NCBI GenBank assembly: GCA_963556195.1
Contig: OY744532.1
Span: forward strand, 76,863,304 to 76,927,303
Reading direction: 5' to 3'
DNA: 64,000 bases
Origin: Sepiola atlantica
Taxonomy: Eukaryota > Mollusca > Cephalopoda > Sepiida > Sepiolidae
Shown one piece after another: positions 55,201-60,430 of the stretch. The notes under the pieces are model-generated. The model saw only the letters and a list, made by a program, of their open reading frames with translations. It had not been told where the DNA came from and searched no databases. The position numbers and the translations under genes were made by a program. The stretch's first letter is position 1, and each line of letters opens with the position of its first letter.

Positions 55201-55807
55201 TGTTACCAGTACTTTTGACATTTACATCCGGGTAATAATAATTATTTCAGTATCTGTTTACATGACTATTTTTATAACTAAGTGCATCAGCCAAAATATA
55301 AAATCTGATTACGTTTCATTGCTGTACAGGAGAGTGCTAATGATGCAGGCATTGTACACTGCCATCTTAGTTGTGGTGGTCAGCCTTGGGGTTTATCTAT
55401 CCATCTCATTAATCCTTATCCTCCAGTGGCTTTTAGCCTTGACAAGTGCTGACTTATTAGTAAATAATAATGAAAAAAGTAAATTAGAATTTTATATAAT
55501 AATAGACAATGAATTTTATCAAATATTTTCATTAAAACCAAGTGAAATAAGTGAGATTTTTAGATAGACCTATTGTACAATTGAACCTAAAGATTCATTT
55601 TATTGATAAGTTGATTAATTGTGCCTTTTTAAATAATTAGATCACCATTTTTTTTTTTTTTAAATTTAATTTCAATTTTCTTTTCAGAAAAATCCAATTA
55701 CATTGCTTGGTGAAGAAATATTACTTTATCCATGCGCCCAACAAGCAGATCCTCCAAACTATGCGGAATTGTTTCAAGGTGATGTCACGGAGTCGACGAA
55801 TCTCTGA
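22824..55807 (+). CDS. SH2D4: SH2 domain-containing protein 4-like gene (C-terminal ~400 residues, eight exons)
   Basis: Eight exons: 22824-22980, 28858-28947, 30711-30825, 32720-32882, 35011-35176, 44712-44887, 54488-54708 and 55688-55807. They give 1208 coding bases in one continuous frame with GT/AG borders throughout. The product order is a conserved EWVWVMG motif, a long Lys/Glu-rich coiled coil (~200 residues), a PPIPPK proline motif, an IQWFKEEE motif just before the SH2 domain, and an SH2 domain with the FLVR arginine. This is the architecture of vertebrate SH2D4A/SH2D4B, cytosolic adaptors without a catalytic domain that bind phosphotyrosine. The first exon starts with two bases that complete a codon, so an upstream exon with the start Met is missing. 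Human SH2D4A is ~454 residues, so roughly 60-80 residues are absent. No promoter was identified. Introns reach 9.6 kb and are packed with mobile DNA. Confidence 0.9.
23598..23690. repeat. AT/ATAC microsatellite
   Basis: Interleaved ATAC and AT repeats end in GAGAGAGAGA. Tyr/Ile-rich frames across it are artefacts. Confidence 0.85.
25848..26279 (+). repeat. left terminal inverted repeat of the 2.2-kb element
   Basis: Pairs with 27602-28042. The 65-codon frame on its - strand at 26007-26204 also appears on the + strand of the other arm at 27686-27883, as expected for an inverted repeat. It is not a gene. Confidence 0.85.
26375..26857 (+). CDS. unrecognised protein, first frame in the 2.2-kb inverted-repeat element
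   Basis: 160 codons from ATG 26375 with normal amino-acid composition. The N-terminal half is mixed helix with HECVLTIVHAP and HQFSLCLLAHWQRAFGRD. The middle is basic (KDKLDRYLREYNSKIQKGHG, then SKRSNL). The end is acidic (IDEEHESMVVETEEKE). I see no DDE/D, RNase H-like, zinc-finger, helicase or RT motif. It overlaps the next frame by 65 bp in the +1 phase. Protein-like sequence on both sides of a junction near 26850 suggests one original ~320-residue product, now split by a one-base change, or two products made by frameshifting. It might be a DNA-binding accessory protein, but that is speculation. Confidence 0.6.
   Translation: MNGTKYQYGDWDFTLLENLPTVHECVLTIVHAPTYGSTKQKEHLHQFSLCLLAHWQRAFGRDIKLTTIKGVKDKLDRYLREYNSKIQKGHGSKRSNLIQWKTKNHILFNILGKGVDMETFDANEKQFFFDQVALNRKVIIDNMHIDEEHESMVVETEEKE
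26793..27341 (+). CDS. unrecognised protein, second frame in the 2.2-kb inverted-repeat element
   Basis: 182 codons if started at 26793. The first ~20 residues shadow the upstream frame, so the genuine part probably begins near 26850. It has a long acidic stretch (DHDEDADDEVLFPDEN, SVNTEEDVEILEESDD). A compact domain with aromatic anchors follows: VWDTPLGRNWYIGMTRKK, then NYMVEYLECFNRDSARRSWR and IIPCNVLGAWDM. Alternating Trp/Tyr with a WYIG strand and a closing WRYP strand resembles small beta-barrels of the SH3/Tudor/chromo type found in chromatin-linked and transposon proteins. That fold call is inference. It ends at TAA 27339-27341, about 260 bp before the right arm. Confidence 0.6.
   Translation: MTTCISMKNMNQWLLRRRKRNDREMKRNLGILLTGDHDEDADDEVLFPDENSILLSCPSDNDNNVSVNTEEDVEILEESDDIPLNEPCVTVWDTPLGRNWYIGMTRKKVDENNYMVEYLECFNRDSARRSWRYPQIDDEQNTNIIQIIPCNVLGAWDMSTCQTKFKVENWEIIEGLFQSMYK
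27602..28042 (-). repeat. right terminal inverted repeat of the 2.2-kb element
   Basis: Complement of the left arm, with one extra ~9-bp copy of an AAAATTAGCC-type word and scattered substitutions. It ends in CCCACCCCTA next to CTTATAT. Confidence 0.85.
28316..28715. repeat. 37-bp minisatellite, ~10.8 copies
   Basis: The unit is TTTGAAATAGCATTTTTGTC plus GGTCTGTCACGCTTACG. Copies vary mostly at CACGCTTACG versus CATGCTTAAG/TATG and at TTGGTC versus TCGGTC. It lies 140 bp before the next exon. There is no spacer variation of the CRISPR kind, and the copies are strictly head to tail. Confidence 0.9.
28858..28947 (+). CDS. SH2D4: SH2D4-like exon (coiled coil 1)
   Basis: 90 bp between TTTCTTTTTAG and GTAAGTAT. 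It encodes KKQEEELKKKMAEEKKRLEK and then ERLEREAERK, an uninterrupted charged helix. It enters after two bases of an Arg codon and leaves after two bases of a Lys codon. The length is a multiple of three, so skipping it would keep the frame. Confidence 0.88.
29100..29940. repeat. tandem array of a ~153-bp unit, ~5.5 diverged copies
   Basis: Anchors at 29176, 29327, about 29480, 29634 and 29789 (GCAGTTTCAT or variants) give spacings of 151-155 bp. Each unit carries GACAGATTCTATTTAACCC, TACTACCACTCC and GAAAGCTCCCAAATTGG. Single units in reverse orientation occur at 95-200, 11560-11690 and 45140-45235, so the family is both tandem and dispersed. Confidence 0.8.
29996..30663. mobile_element. non-autonomous inverted-repeat element (MITE-like), 668 bp
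   Basis: Ends are GGTACTGATATCGA and its near-complement TCGATATCAGCACC. The inverted similarity extends ~110 bp inward, including GAACCAGTTTCCGGGAA and GCATGTTACGTAAACACC. An 8-bp direct duplication ATTAATTT flanks it at 29988-29995 and 30664-30671. The interior has CCCTAACCCTAA at about 30265-30280 and AT-rich DNA, and no transposase. Eight-bp duplications suit hAT-type elements among others. A diverged relative is at 41218-41856. Confidence 0.8.
30711..30825 (+). CDS. SH2D4: SH2D4-like exon (coiled coil 2)
   Basis: The acceptor is TTTGTTTTTTAG and the donor is GTAAAC. It reads KEEEMALYQSLKEARFMAET then LEKEQQEEGRISLQKLE and ends on a codon boundary. It lies only 47 bp beyond the inverted-repeat element 29996-30663, whose right target duplication sits 40 bp upstream of the exon. 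Confidence 0.88.
31022..31618 (+). mobile_element. Tc1/mariner-superfamily remnant with ~90-bp inverted ends
   Basis: The left end CAGGGTGACCTCC...TTTGGTACAAATAAA is matched in reverse by TTTATTTGTACCAAATATGG...GAGGGTCACTGT. Inside, 31285-31436 reads in one frame LWNYLKDNVYQNDPQTIPEL then AIIDKIMAVPRKELLKIV and a stop. This is the C-terminal end of a DDE transposase of the Tc1/mariner superfamily. The upstream frame fragment (RLISRRCDSQWASHS) sits in another phase. Catalytic residues are mostly lost and the copy is dead. Confidence 0.7.
31905..32115. repeat. composite dispersed repeat with a 42-bp palindrome
   Basis: CTACCAGATCAGGCT leads into a perfect palindrome at 31932-31973 (ACATCAATGTTTGGTGCATT, TT, complement). 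A CCTTTTCCTTTG tract and a copy of the GGGTTGATATGCC family follow. The same order of blocks, without the second palindrome arm, is found at 57595-57870. Confidence 0.65.
32141..32545 (-). mobile_element. second Tc1/mariner remnant
   Basis: CAGGGTGACCCCCC...ATTTGATACAAATAAA repeats the terminal sequence of the 31022-31618 copy. On the - strand 32545-32422 encodes HLISRRCDPEWASHSPDHKP then FYLWGYLQK, the C-terminal transposase motif. Only one end is evident. Confidence 0.6.
32720..32882 (+). CDS. SH2D4: SH2D4-like exon (coiled coil 3)
   Basis: It starts on a codon boundary after ATGCCACCAG and ends one base into a codon before GTAAGA. It encodes EEEEKELQNTLEKAKNMKSK then SSELYMTWRVMRNLLEQK and a short acidic tail ending SWKEQ. 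The Trp-containing segment breaks the otherwise monotonous charged helix. Confidence 0.88.
33895..34330 (-). repeat. SINE-like dispersed repeat (copy also at 61470-61760)
   Basis: On the - strand CAGGGGTAAGAACGCTGAC resembles an A box and GGTTTCGATCT a B box (33910-33965). Downstream blocks GAACTCGGGGGAATCTGT, CCGTCAGTCATGACTGGGTA and CCCAGAAGATTGTCACTTAG recur at 61490-61680. Confidence 0.5.
34484..34882 (+). repeat. hairpin-headed repeat family, second copy, ending CTAG
   Basis: It opens with TCCCCCGATTTATAAAATCG then GGGGGACTTATGTTTTGAGG, has two ~155-bp subunits with CCCCCAGGGGGTCAAA, and ends AGAGTCTGCTAG followed by T. CTAG-T is the Helitron-type 3' ending also seen at 1874, 39218, 43778 and 61155. 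A 5' hairpin is not a Helitron hallmark, so the class is uncertain. Confidence 0.55.
35011..35176 (+). CDS. SH2D4: SH2D4-like exon (end of coiled coil, proline motif)
   Basis: After a pure T/C tract and CAAAG it encodes KKAKEAEKQMRAIAQRAREE then HRRSLRSNTNLASLLSGS and DDKPPIPPKQVLFSVL. Two donors compete: GTATTG at 35160 and GTATGT at 35177. Only the latter leaves the two-base phase required by the next recognised exon. With 35160 the next exon would hit TAG at its fourth codon. PPIPPK is a possible SH3-binding motif (inference). A short unseen exon in the following intron is an alternative. Confidence 0.8.
36087..36284. repeat. 198-bp near-perfect palindrome without loop
   Basis: The centre is CAACCATGGTTG between bases 36185 and 36186. 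Each arm is 99 bp. The only mismatch I find is an A/G in the A-rich segment near each end. Key arm words are GGAGACCTAATTAAAGGGG and GTGTACAACCTTAATGTGTG. AT runs flank it at 35990-36016 and 36284-36310. Confidence 0.9.
36940..37690 (+). mobile_element. stacked LINE 3' ends
   Basis: TCTACAAAGCCACCATTCGC through TGGAGTATTGTTGTCACATC matches 16862-16910 of the decayed LINE, then jumps to its 3' part. Two consecutive copies of that 3' part (about 37085-37270 and 37300-37600) share CCAGATGC, CTCCCTGTTTCC and ACTGTAC words. A third tail fragment follows at 37605-37690. Each ends in an A-rich stretch, consistent with repeated short insertions. Confidence 0.65.
38644..39218 (+). mobile_element. Helitron-like non-autonomous element with tRNA-like segment
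   Basis: The 5' end is TCTATATATTAATACGATAG preceded by A. The 3' end is CACAGGTCCCGCTAG followed by T. TC at the start, CTAG at the end and insertion between A and T are Helitron features. A second copy of the 5' motif (ATTAATACGATAGCGTGTG) lies at 38942, so two elements may be fused. The usual hairpin before the 3' end is not obvious. Confidence 0.5.
38776..38862 (+). repeat. tRNA-like sequence inside the Helitron-like element
   Basis: TTTGGCGCAACGGTTAGCG resembles a tRNA 5' region with the A box, and ATAGTTCAATCCCAACC resembles the T-loop/B box, ~65 bp apart. The anticodon region is expanded and acceptor pairing is poor, so it is not called a functional tRNA. Confidence 0.45.
40520..40720 (+). 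repeat. direct duplication of ~75 bp
   Basis: CTCAGTCTGCTTCACTTGGT, ATACATTCCATCACAATATT and AAGTAGACTCG followed by an A-run and TATTTGTAAGAA occur at 40520-40595 and again at 40647-40722, with only a T-rich spacer between. Confidence 0.7.
41218..41856. mobile_element. inverted-repeat element (MITE-like), 639 bp, relative of 29996-30663
   Basis: The left end GGTACTCTTATAGA... is paired with ...TCTATAAGAGTACC. The arms are ~75 bp and include TTCGGGCAGGTCTC and its complement. The flanks AATAAAAG (41210-41217) and GATAAAAG (41857-41864) form an 8-bp duplication with one mismatch. The interior has CCCTAAACCCTAACC near 41410-41425. The GGTAC/GTACC ends, 8-bp duplication, size, telomere-like interior and partly alignable right arms (GTTATCGTYTG...CGATGCGAA) tie it to 29996-30663. 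Confidence 0.75.
42441..42481. repeat. AT microsatellite
   Basis: Pure AT run. Similar runs lie at 42677-42686, 43046-43074 and 43252-43284. Confidence 0.9.
43600..43778 (+). mobile_element. Helitron-like 3' end fragment
   Basis: GGTAATTTACACGAGTGCAG then CTAG and T resembles the ending at 39196-39218 (GAGTAATTTACACAGGTCCC then GCTAG). The start is not defined. Confidence 0.35.
44040..44370 (+). other. possible transposase-derived Cys-rich remnant
   Basis: A frame at 44117-44365 reads RHMEEERKIFFHCGRKTSYC then CECFTRKKPK. The spaced Cys/His pattern recalls the C-terminal zinc-binding tail of piggyBac-type transposases. Opposite-strand frames of similar length exist and no other domain is visible, so this is weak. 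Confidence 0.2.
44500..44578 (+). repeat. copy of the GGGTTGATATGCC dispersed family
   Basis: TTTTACCAAAATGACCGAAT, TTGGCATTAAATAATTC, GGGTTGATATTCC and AAACAAAACAACCAA, in the order seen in the other copies listed at 11560-11815. Confidence 0.65.
44712..44887 (+). CDS. SH2D4: SH2D4-like exon (linker into SH2)
   Basis: The acceptor is CTGTGTTGCAG and the donor is GTGAGT. It encodes THISHSAVINNIPKSKNGEK, a basic Ser/Pro linker, then AVIQWFKEEERPKG and EPWFHG. WFKEE and PWFHG are characteristic of SH2D4 proteins, and PWFHG opens the SH2 fold. It begins with one base and ends with one base of split codons. Confidence 0.9.
45140..45340. repeat. 153-bp family monomer followed by a LINE 3' tail
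   Basis: GTTGCCATTACTCTCAGGTC, CAGAGGAGTGGTAGTACCTG and CCCATCTATG belong to the 153-bp family in reverse. From 45268, CCTTACGTCTACAGTGGTGG, CCTGCCTTGTTTGGGGTGAA and an A-rich run form the same LINE tail as at 16486 and 37540. Confidence 0.6.
45538..45727 (+). repeat. 39-bp tandem repeat, left part (~4.9 copies)
   Basis: The unit TTAAATAGAATTTATCAATT then AGACTATTTATTTAGACAT repeats with a period of exactly 39. The array stops at TAGA, where the LTR element begins, and resumes at 51955. It starts from GGGTTAAATAGAAT, a word that also ends the 153-bp family. Confidence 0.9.
45728..47075 (+). repeat. 5' LTR (1348 bp)
   Basis: Copy of 50607-51954 at a constant offset of 4879. The visible difference is CCCCCCACGTGG here versus CCCCCTACGTGG there. 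It contains an AG run at about 46390-46413 and an internal duplicate of its first ~100 bases starting at 45874. Frames such as 46002-46466 occur identically in both LTRs and are not called as genes. Confidence 0.92.
47078..47095 (+). promoter_or_regulatory. primer binding site candidate
   Basis: TGGTGCCGTGACCAGGAT lies two bases inside the 5' LTR. It begins TGG as expected for the complement of a tRNA 3' CCA end. The tRNA species is not assigned. Confidence 0.6.
47265..47550 (+). repeat. purine-rich internal tandem repeat (four units)
   Basis: GAGAAACAGTTTRACGGRCAT followed by ACACCCGTGTTTG and an A/G-rich filler occurs four times in two alternating variants (GACATCGACACC and GGGCATGTACACC). 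It lies in the leader between the primer site and gag. Confidence 0.8.
47833..48522 (+). CDS. gag of the 6.2-kb LTR element (frame shifts before the zinc knuckles)
   Basis: A 229-codon frame. The first ~125 residues look like a Ty3/Gypsy capsid region (GLMEWLAVIQKKRVIYGL, then WTELREQLVRQYASERTAIE and ELTRLRLSNGEE). Beyond about residue 125 the frame becomes Arg/Gly-rich and loses similarity. The genuine continuation is in another frame (48255-48503) with the zinc knuckles. A small indel near 48195-48215 probably separates them. There is a possible Kozak-poor ATG at 47833, and an upstream Lys-rich frame at 47527-47820 has no recognisable domain. Confidence 0.7.
   Translation: MGSEEDPVNSVTGMGREETRKIEGPIGGIRIPPHRGDPVGLMEWLAVIQKKRVIYGLEDLEMVLLALEGARGPVSRFIEGRYVENPGITWTELREQLVRQYASERTAIEAVRELTRLRLSNGEERPGRRKTVGAGRARGPEWREGAEKIGRQTPIVEGRHGTFKMSTIGPHRPGRYQSAGPAGARGIEQQSVPQVMGARAARLDRTALSVVGSDMRVGGAQQHRSEVRN
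48255..48503 (+). pseudogene. gag nucleocapsid part, out of frame with capsid
   Basis: It has a full CX2CX4HX4C knuckle CTKCGRFGHESRWC (Cys66-Cys79 of this frame). An upstream partial knuckle TCRGEGHRAAEC lacks its first Cys. It terminates at TAG 48501-48503. Protein-like sequence in this frame extends upstream to about 48207. Confidence 0.7.
48504..50606 (+). pseudogene. degenerate interior replacing pol
   Basis: GC-rich sequence, unlike the AT-rich surroundings. Scattered protein-like stretches (PAQLQKRLRENRLAKKVEEL near 48800; LPPEIKRTYKDRKRC near 49065; VCEPDRSVPREFQLLILTSE near 49655) are broken by stops and frame changes. I find no RT, RNase H or integrase motif. The first pieces may descend from a protease region. 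The last ~65 bp duplicate LTR-type sequence. Confidence 0.55.
50607..51954 (+). repeat. 3' LTR (1348 bp)
   Basis: Near-identical to 45728-47075. It is preceded by ATAAGGGTGGACGGA, a purine-rich junction that also occurs inside the LTR. It is followed by the TAGA duplication and the resumed 39-bp array. Confidence 0.92.
51955..52112 (+). repeat. 39-bp tandem repeat, right part (~4 copies)
   Basis: Direct continuation of the array interrupted at 45727, with GACGTTTAAAT variants in two units. Confidence 0.9.
52205..52475. repeat. two adjacent dispersed repeats
   Basis: 52205-52295 is a GGGTTGATATGCC-family copy (here AATGGTTGATATGCC). 52285-52475 matches the SINE-like family (ACAAATACTTGTCATAAACC, ATTTTCAATCCTCTCATAAT, GACAATCTATCCATCTCAAA, GAGTGGCTTTTAGCCTTG). 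Confidence 0.6.
52525..52867 (+). other. orphan open frame with a zinc-finger-like remnant
   Basis: A 132-codon frame (from 52469) is protein-like between 52590 and 52740: HRASGRALEGIAGSWPHLC then GYTCPKGKRTFKSRILNHCR. TCP-x-G-x-R-TFKSRI-x-NHCRV resembles the C2H2-type finger found at the end of several mollusc LINE ORFs, with one Cys replaced. It lies in the intron before the SH2 exon, and I find no splice sites in phase. It is probably a retroelement fragment. Confidence 0.3.
54488..54708 (+). CDS. SH2D4: SH2D4-like exon (SH2 domain core)
   Basis: The acceptor is CTTTTTGACAG and the donor is GTAAGT. It encodes most of the SH2 domain: LITRSEAEEILLNRPIGSFL, VRVSER with the phosphate-binding Arg (codon 54553-54555), FTISYQ, KHFLIDACDGTYHFFG and an ending at ITHHT. 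The FLVR motif is intact, so phosphotyrosine binding should be retained. Confidence 0.95.
54709..55687 (+). other. intron of the SH2D4-like gene, 1.0 kb
   Basis: AT-rich. It has a SINE-like repeat fragment near 55390-55470 (ATCCTCCAGTGGCTTTTAGC) and a T-run before the next acceptor. The 125-codon frame at 55190-55567 is hydrophobic intronic sequence with no recognised domain. Confidence 0.6.
55688..55807 (+). CDS. SH2D4: SH2D4-like terminal exon
   Basis: After TTTTCTTTTCAG it encodes KNPITLLGEEILLYPCAQQA and then DPPNYAELFQGDVTESTNL, ending at TGA 55805-55807. PIT-LG-E-LLYPC and P-Y-ELF are the conserved closing motifs of SH2D4 proteins. The tail extends about 11 residues beyond ELF. Confidence 0.95.
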   Translation, partial: KNPITLLGEEILLYPCAQQADPPNYAELFQGDVTESTNL

Positions 55808-56199
55808 AAAGTTTGTTGTGTACATTGAGAGTAGAAGAGTTAGCCCATGGAGGTTGTTATGGTGGTCGTCAGTTGATTTACTGGGAAATTCTTATGTTCA
55901 AACAGAGGCAAATCTTTAACAAACATTCCACATCATCATTCCAATTTGGTCCAAGTTTATTTTCAAGATGAAATGGACGAAAAGCATTTACTAATAATCA
56001 TTATTACTCAACTGCTCCACAGTCTTACACTCCTGATCATTCCAGAAAAAATGAGATTCTATAAATAAATAAAAAAAAAAAGATGCCCTAAAAACTGAAC
56101 TGGCTACAAATGTTTCTCACACAATATAATCAAAATTATGTGCAATATTATTTTTTACGACTAGAGAAAAATGGATGAGTTTAGAAAGAAAAATAATTT
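55808..56199 (+). other. probable 3' UTR with poly(A)-signal-like AATAAA
   Basis: AATAAA occurs at 56064-56069 and overlapping at 56068-56073, directly followed by a genomic A-run. The true cleavage site is not determinable, and later AATAAA words exist. Confidence 0.35.
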
Positions 56200-56500
56200 T
56201 TTTTGGCGTCTGATTTTTTTTGTTTCTTTTCTTATTTCTTTTCAATTTCTTTTTTGTTTTCTTTCTATTTTCCTTTTTTCTTTTCCTTTTTCTTTCCTTT
56301 TTTGTCTATCCTTTCTTGTTTGTTCTTTCTTTTAGTTTTCTTTCTTTTTTTTTTGTTTTCCTTCCATTTTGGCTTTTCCTTTTTTTCTTGTTTATTTCCT
56401 TTTTTTTCTTTTTATCTTTTTTTTTGTTCTTGGATTTGCTGTTGGTTTTCTTTTTTTATATTCTTTTCTTTGTTTTTTTTTTCTGTTCAAGTCATTTTTG
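56200..56500. repeat. polypyrimidine (T-rich with C) tract
   Basis: About 290 bases almost free of A and G-poor, with TTTTC/TTTCC words. Phe/Leu/Ser-only frames are artefacts. A shorter similar tract is at 59370-59560. Confidence 0.85.
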
Positions 56501-57275
56501 TTTTGGTACTGCCAACAACCTCTTTCAATTGTTGTATGGATTTTACCCCAATGTTTCTAATGCCAGGTCCACTCTATCAAAATTGATTTAAAAGTATTGA
56601 AATTGAGTAGAAAGTAAAAAATATTATTACACATTTACACTTATTTATTTAAAAAAATATTTATTAAAACATTTCGAACATCAAAAAGGCAACTAAAATA
56701 TTAAGGCTTGTACAAAAAGAATTCTTACATCTTGTAAAAAACGCCAATAAACAAAATGGCAATATTCTATCTTATGAAAAAAATAGTTATGGTGAGGTTG
56801 GTACCCATCTCCTTTATTTTCTTAAAAATTCAATCTTGTCATCCAACCATGAATATTTTCTTTGTATGAATGTTATTCATGCGGCCATTTTTATTTATTT
56901 TTTCACTTCAATTTAGTTTGATAGTTTGGAATAAATGGAAGAGTCTAAAGGGTAATGACCCATGTGAAGACTCATGTCTCCAATGCTTAGGTTGACAACG
57001 TAAAAAATATGGTAGACCAAAAACGTTGCAGTTGGCCGCAATATAACAAAAACACTGTTCTTTATTTCTTTTTTTTTGGGTCTCTGATGTAAATCGGAAA
57101 GGGCTTGTTTTTCTCACTGTCTGTTTCTTTGTCTTTTTCTCTCTCTTTTTCATTTTGTGCCACTTTTCCCTTGTTGAGGGGTCAGACGTTTCTTTAAATT
57201 TTGCAAGCTCACTCTCCAGTTCTCATGGTTCAGTGGGACAACTGTCTCCAAACTTGTTGAATCACTTGTTTTCAA
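56501..57275. other. non-coding 3' flank
   Basis: No gene, RNA or clear repeat was recognised. Confidence 0.3.
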
Positions 57276-57279
57276 GTTT

Positions 57280-57560
57280 TCCTTGGTAGGTCAACCTTCC
57301 TGCAATTCAAGACTTCCATGCTGCTACAATAATTTATCCACATTATCCTACCAGCGCAACCGATTGATCCTTTTGTTAACATCTAGGTTGGGTAACTGTA
57401 GTGCTTTCAGAAAATCTGCTTACCTAAGATGTCGGGTTTGGTCGGATTTCACGTTGCAGATCCCTCTAAGCATGGACCTGCCATTGTGCTGCAGTCTGGC
57501 GAAAGTGAACTGTATGAGAGTCCAACACTCTTCTTTTCTCAAAATTAGTTTCCCACAAAA
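57280..57560 (-). mobile_element. LINE 3' region fragment
   Basis: On the - strand stop-interrupted translation includes ECWTLIQFTFARLQHNGRSM, then LRGICNVKSDQTR and LPNLDVNKRINRLRW. These match the order of the post-RT region of LINEs (ETWTL...RRLQ.FH...LR.IL...L...RLRW.GH). It is short and inactive. Confidence 0.5.
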
Positions 57561-57594
57561 TGTTATGATGGTAGTTCAACCACTGTCGGTGCTA

Positions 57595-58110
57595 CCAGAT
57601 CAGGCTAGTCTGCAAATACTGGCTTTCTGACCTAAAATGCACCAAACATTGATGTTATTGTTTTTTTTTCCTTTCCCTTTGCAAAACTCAATCATGTTCT
57701 GCAAACCCAAAACCAAAAACAACAATTTTCCTCTACAAAACAGCTAAACCAAACACCATAAATAAATATTCGAAGATATAAAGAACTTGAAGTATAAAAA
57801 CTTGTACGAAAATGACCGGATTTGGCATTAAATAACCCAAAAAGGGTTGATATGCCGTAAACCAAACAATATGAATAAATATTTGAAGATAACTTGAAAC
57901 ATAAAATCTTTTACCAGATAGACCTGATTTGACATTAAATAACCCGAAAAGCGTTGATACCCACAAAACAAAACAACCAAACCAAACAACATGAATAAAT
58001 ATTTGAAGATAACAAAAAACTTGAAGCATAAAAACTTTTACCAAAATGACCTGATTCTACATTAAATAACTCAAAAGGGGTTGATATGCTTGAAAACAAA
58101 ACCACCAACC
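57595..58110 (+). repeat. dispersed composite with three copies of the GGGTTGATATGCC family
   Basis: GCTACCAGATCAGGCTAG and GCACCAAACATTGATGTTAT match 31905-31975. Copies of the ACCAAAATGAC...GGGTTGATATGCC family follow near 57795-57868, 57900-57985 and 58028-58110. Adjacent copies are each preceded by AATAAATATTTGAAGATA. Confidence 0.65.
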
Positions 58111-59779
58111 AACAACTGTTATAACAATTATCAGATATTGCCTGTAGATATTTATTAGATTACGCATGGTCGAGTATCTACAAATACGTTTATATGTATA
58201 TGATTATAACGTTTTATAAACCTGAATAAAAATTGTAGTTGAACTAAATCACATGTTGAACGTGTAACAGATAGGAAAGAATTTATTTACTGGTATTTGA
58301 CAAAAGGTAATTTGAATTATTAACATAGATTTAATGAGTGTCAACACGTCTCTGTGGTGAGATCGCCATATTGAAACAGTCGCGCTCTCATTTCCCGATG
58401 CGATAAGCTTAAAGGTATGAACAAATTTAACCCAAATACAAAGTTTTGTATGAGTTTATATAACCATGTGATCAGAAAACTGACCAAACTGATTTTTTTA
58501 GGAGTATTAGAAGGCTATCACAATGAAAGAAGTGGAAATATGTCGGTGTTGAGAAGAGGACAAAAACAAAGTGATTTTTCTTTTTTTTTAAATATATTTT
58601 TTGAGGGATTATAGTAAATCTTACTTGATTAGTCAAAACTTCTACAGAGTGATCTAATGTGTGTTATTGTGTTCCATAATATATTCCGAGAAAAGACCTC
58701 TTTATCAAATTGTAGGTATTTCTAATCTCCTGAAATCCATGTAGACCGGTAATGTTGTTTTATGGCTATACCGCAGTAAATATCAATGTGGCCTGCAGCA
58801 AATGGAATAAAATTAAATAAAAATTTCTTTATCTTACTTAAGTGATGAAATGGTTCTTGTTACATTTATTTAAATTATTTATTTTATTTTCATTTTTTTG
58901 TGTGTGGAGGTTAGTTGTGAATTTATATATTAAGTGTGTTATTCTATTAATATTTTTATTTATTATTTATTTTCTTTAGGGGAGAGGGGTTTAATTGTAA
59001 ATCATATATTAAGTGTGTTATTCTATTAATATTATGATTTTGTCCCGCAAGAGGCTAAAATTCCCTTAAAGGGTAAAACTTTCAATATTTAAAATATTTA
59101 AAATTATCTTAATTGGTTTTTACTCAAAATGTATGATTAGTGATTGTTTACATGAATCAATCATTGGTATTGAAAGGAAAACATCCACTGTGCTTAAATA
59201 CTCCAAAATGGGTTAAAATGAAAGTTTTAAAAAAATCTCTAACATTATCATTAGTAGGTTTTGCTTAATATTCAGTAACAGTTAGAATGAATGATGTCTG
59301 ACTTATTCAATTACTGTTGACTCCCAAGACATCATGGGGATTAAAAAGTTAAAAAAAATAACCAAAAAAATTCGTATTTGTTTCTTTTTTTTGTTATGCT
59401 ATTTTTTTTTCTATTTTCTTCCTTATCTTTCTCGTTTTTTGTCTTTTTCTTTTTTCTTTTTTTATTTTTTACTTTCATTTTTTACTTTTTTTTCTGATTT
59501 CTTTTCTTTCTTCGTCTCTTTTCTTTTTGTTTTATTTGTCGTAATTGTTTTTTTTTCATGAACATTGATGAATAATTACTTAATAATTATTACCTAAAAA
59601 AAATGATGTAGAGAAATGTTACTTTTTTCAAACAAATCAACCAAGCAGTGAAGAAAATCCCGCCACATTTTGACATCGCAATCAAATTTATTTACCTTCA
59701 AACACTGAAATATTTACATCATACCCATCAGCAATAGATTCATCGCTACTTTACATTGATCGACCACAAAAACTCTCAT
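58111..59779. other. non-coding DNA
   Basis: AT-rich. A ~50-bp word (ATATATTAAGTGTGTTATTC then TATTAATATT) is repeated at 58922-58955 and 59006-59036. A T-rich tract lies at 59370-59560. No gene is supported. Confidence 0.4.
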
Positions 59780-59960
59780 TCCATATAGTTATGGAAATAT
59801 TTTTATGGTAATTAAGCTACATAGAAACATTCATGTTTCATTCCTGGACGAAATCATCAGACTAATTGAAAGCTAATTAGCCTGATTATTTCCTCTTGGA
59901 ATAAAACATGGCCGTTTCTGTGTAGTTTACTTACCATAAATATATTTCGTATTATTACTG
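59780..59960. repeat. foldback element, relative of 2382-2520
   Basis: TTTATGGTAATTAAGCTACA and GTGTAGTTTACTTACCATAA flank a loop with GGACGAAATCATCAGAC. The downstream TGAGCTCTACTCATGTATTG also parallels 2525-2550. Confidence 0.6.
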
Positions 59961-60079
59961 AGCTCTACTCATGTATTGAGCACTGTAGATGTAAATACTT
60001 TAAATATACATACATAATATATTATATTATATGTGTATCTACATGAAATAGTAAAATATATATGCGTACACACATTTTA

Positions 60080-60430
60080 TATATCATGAAAATATATATT
60101 CTTGAAATGGGCAGAAACAATTGTTTGTAAACAAAGTGCTTTTGAAGGAAATATGGAATGTTTCTCTGAATAACTATGGTTTACATGATATTATATATAG
60201 ATATTTAGATAAGTACACCCTGACTACATATATATATATATATATAAATAAACATCATGTAAACCGTAGTTATTCAGAGAAACATTTCCTATTTCCTTCA
60301 AAAACACTTTGTTTACAAACAACTGTTTCTGCTCATTTCAAGAATGTATATTATCATGATATATAAAATATCACTGATATTCATGAGGAGGCTTCATCAG
60401 TGTATAACATTTCAGTCAGGCTGAAAAATT
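60080..60430. repeat. long foldback element with ~112-bp arms
   Basis: Left arm 60080-60191 contains GGGCAGAAACAATTGTTTGT, AACAAAGTGCTTTTGAAGGA and TTTCTCTGAATAACTA. Right arm 60251-60364 is its complement with scattered mismatches. The loop has an AT run. The right side continues into GAGGCTTCATCAGTGTATAA as at 2085-2110. Confidence 0.75.

Noticed and set aside
55190..55567. 125-codon hydrophobic frame
   Set aside because: It lies within the 1-kb intron between two SH2-domain exons, partly in a dispersed repeat, with no recognised domain.
56203..56591. Phe-rich frames resembling membrane proteins
   Set aside because: Translation of a polypyrimidine tract in three frames. The same applies at 59334-59561.
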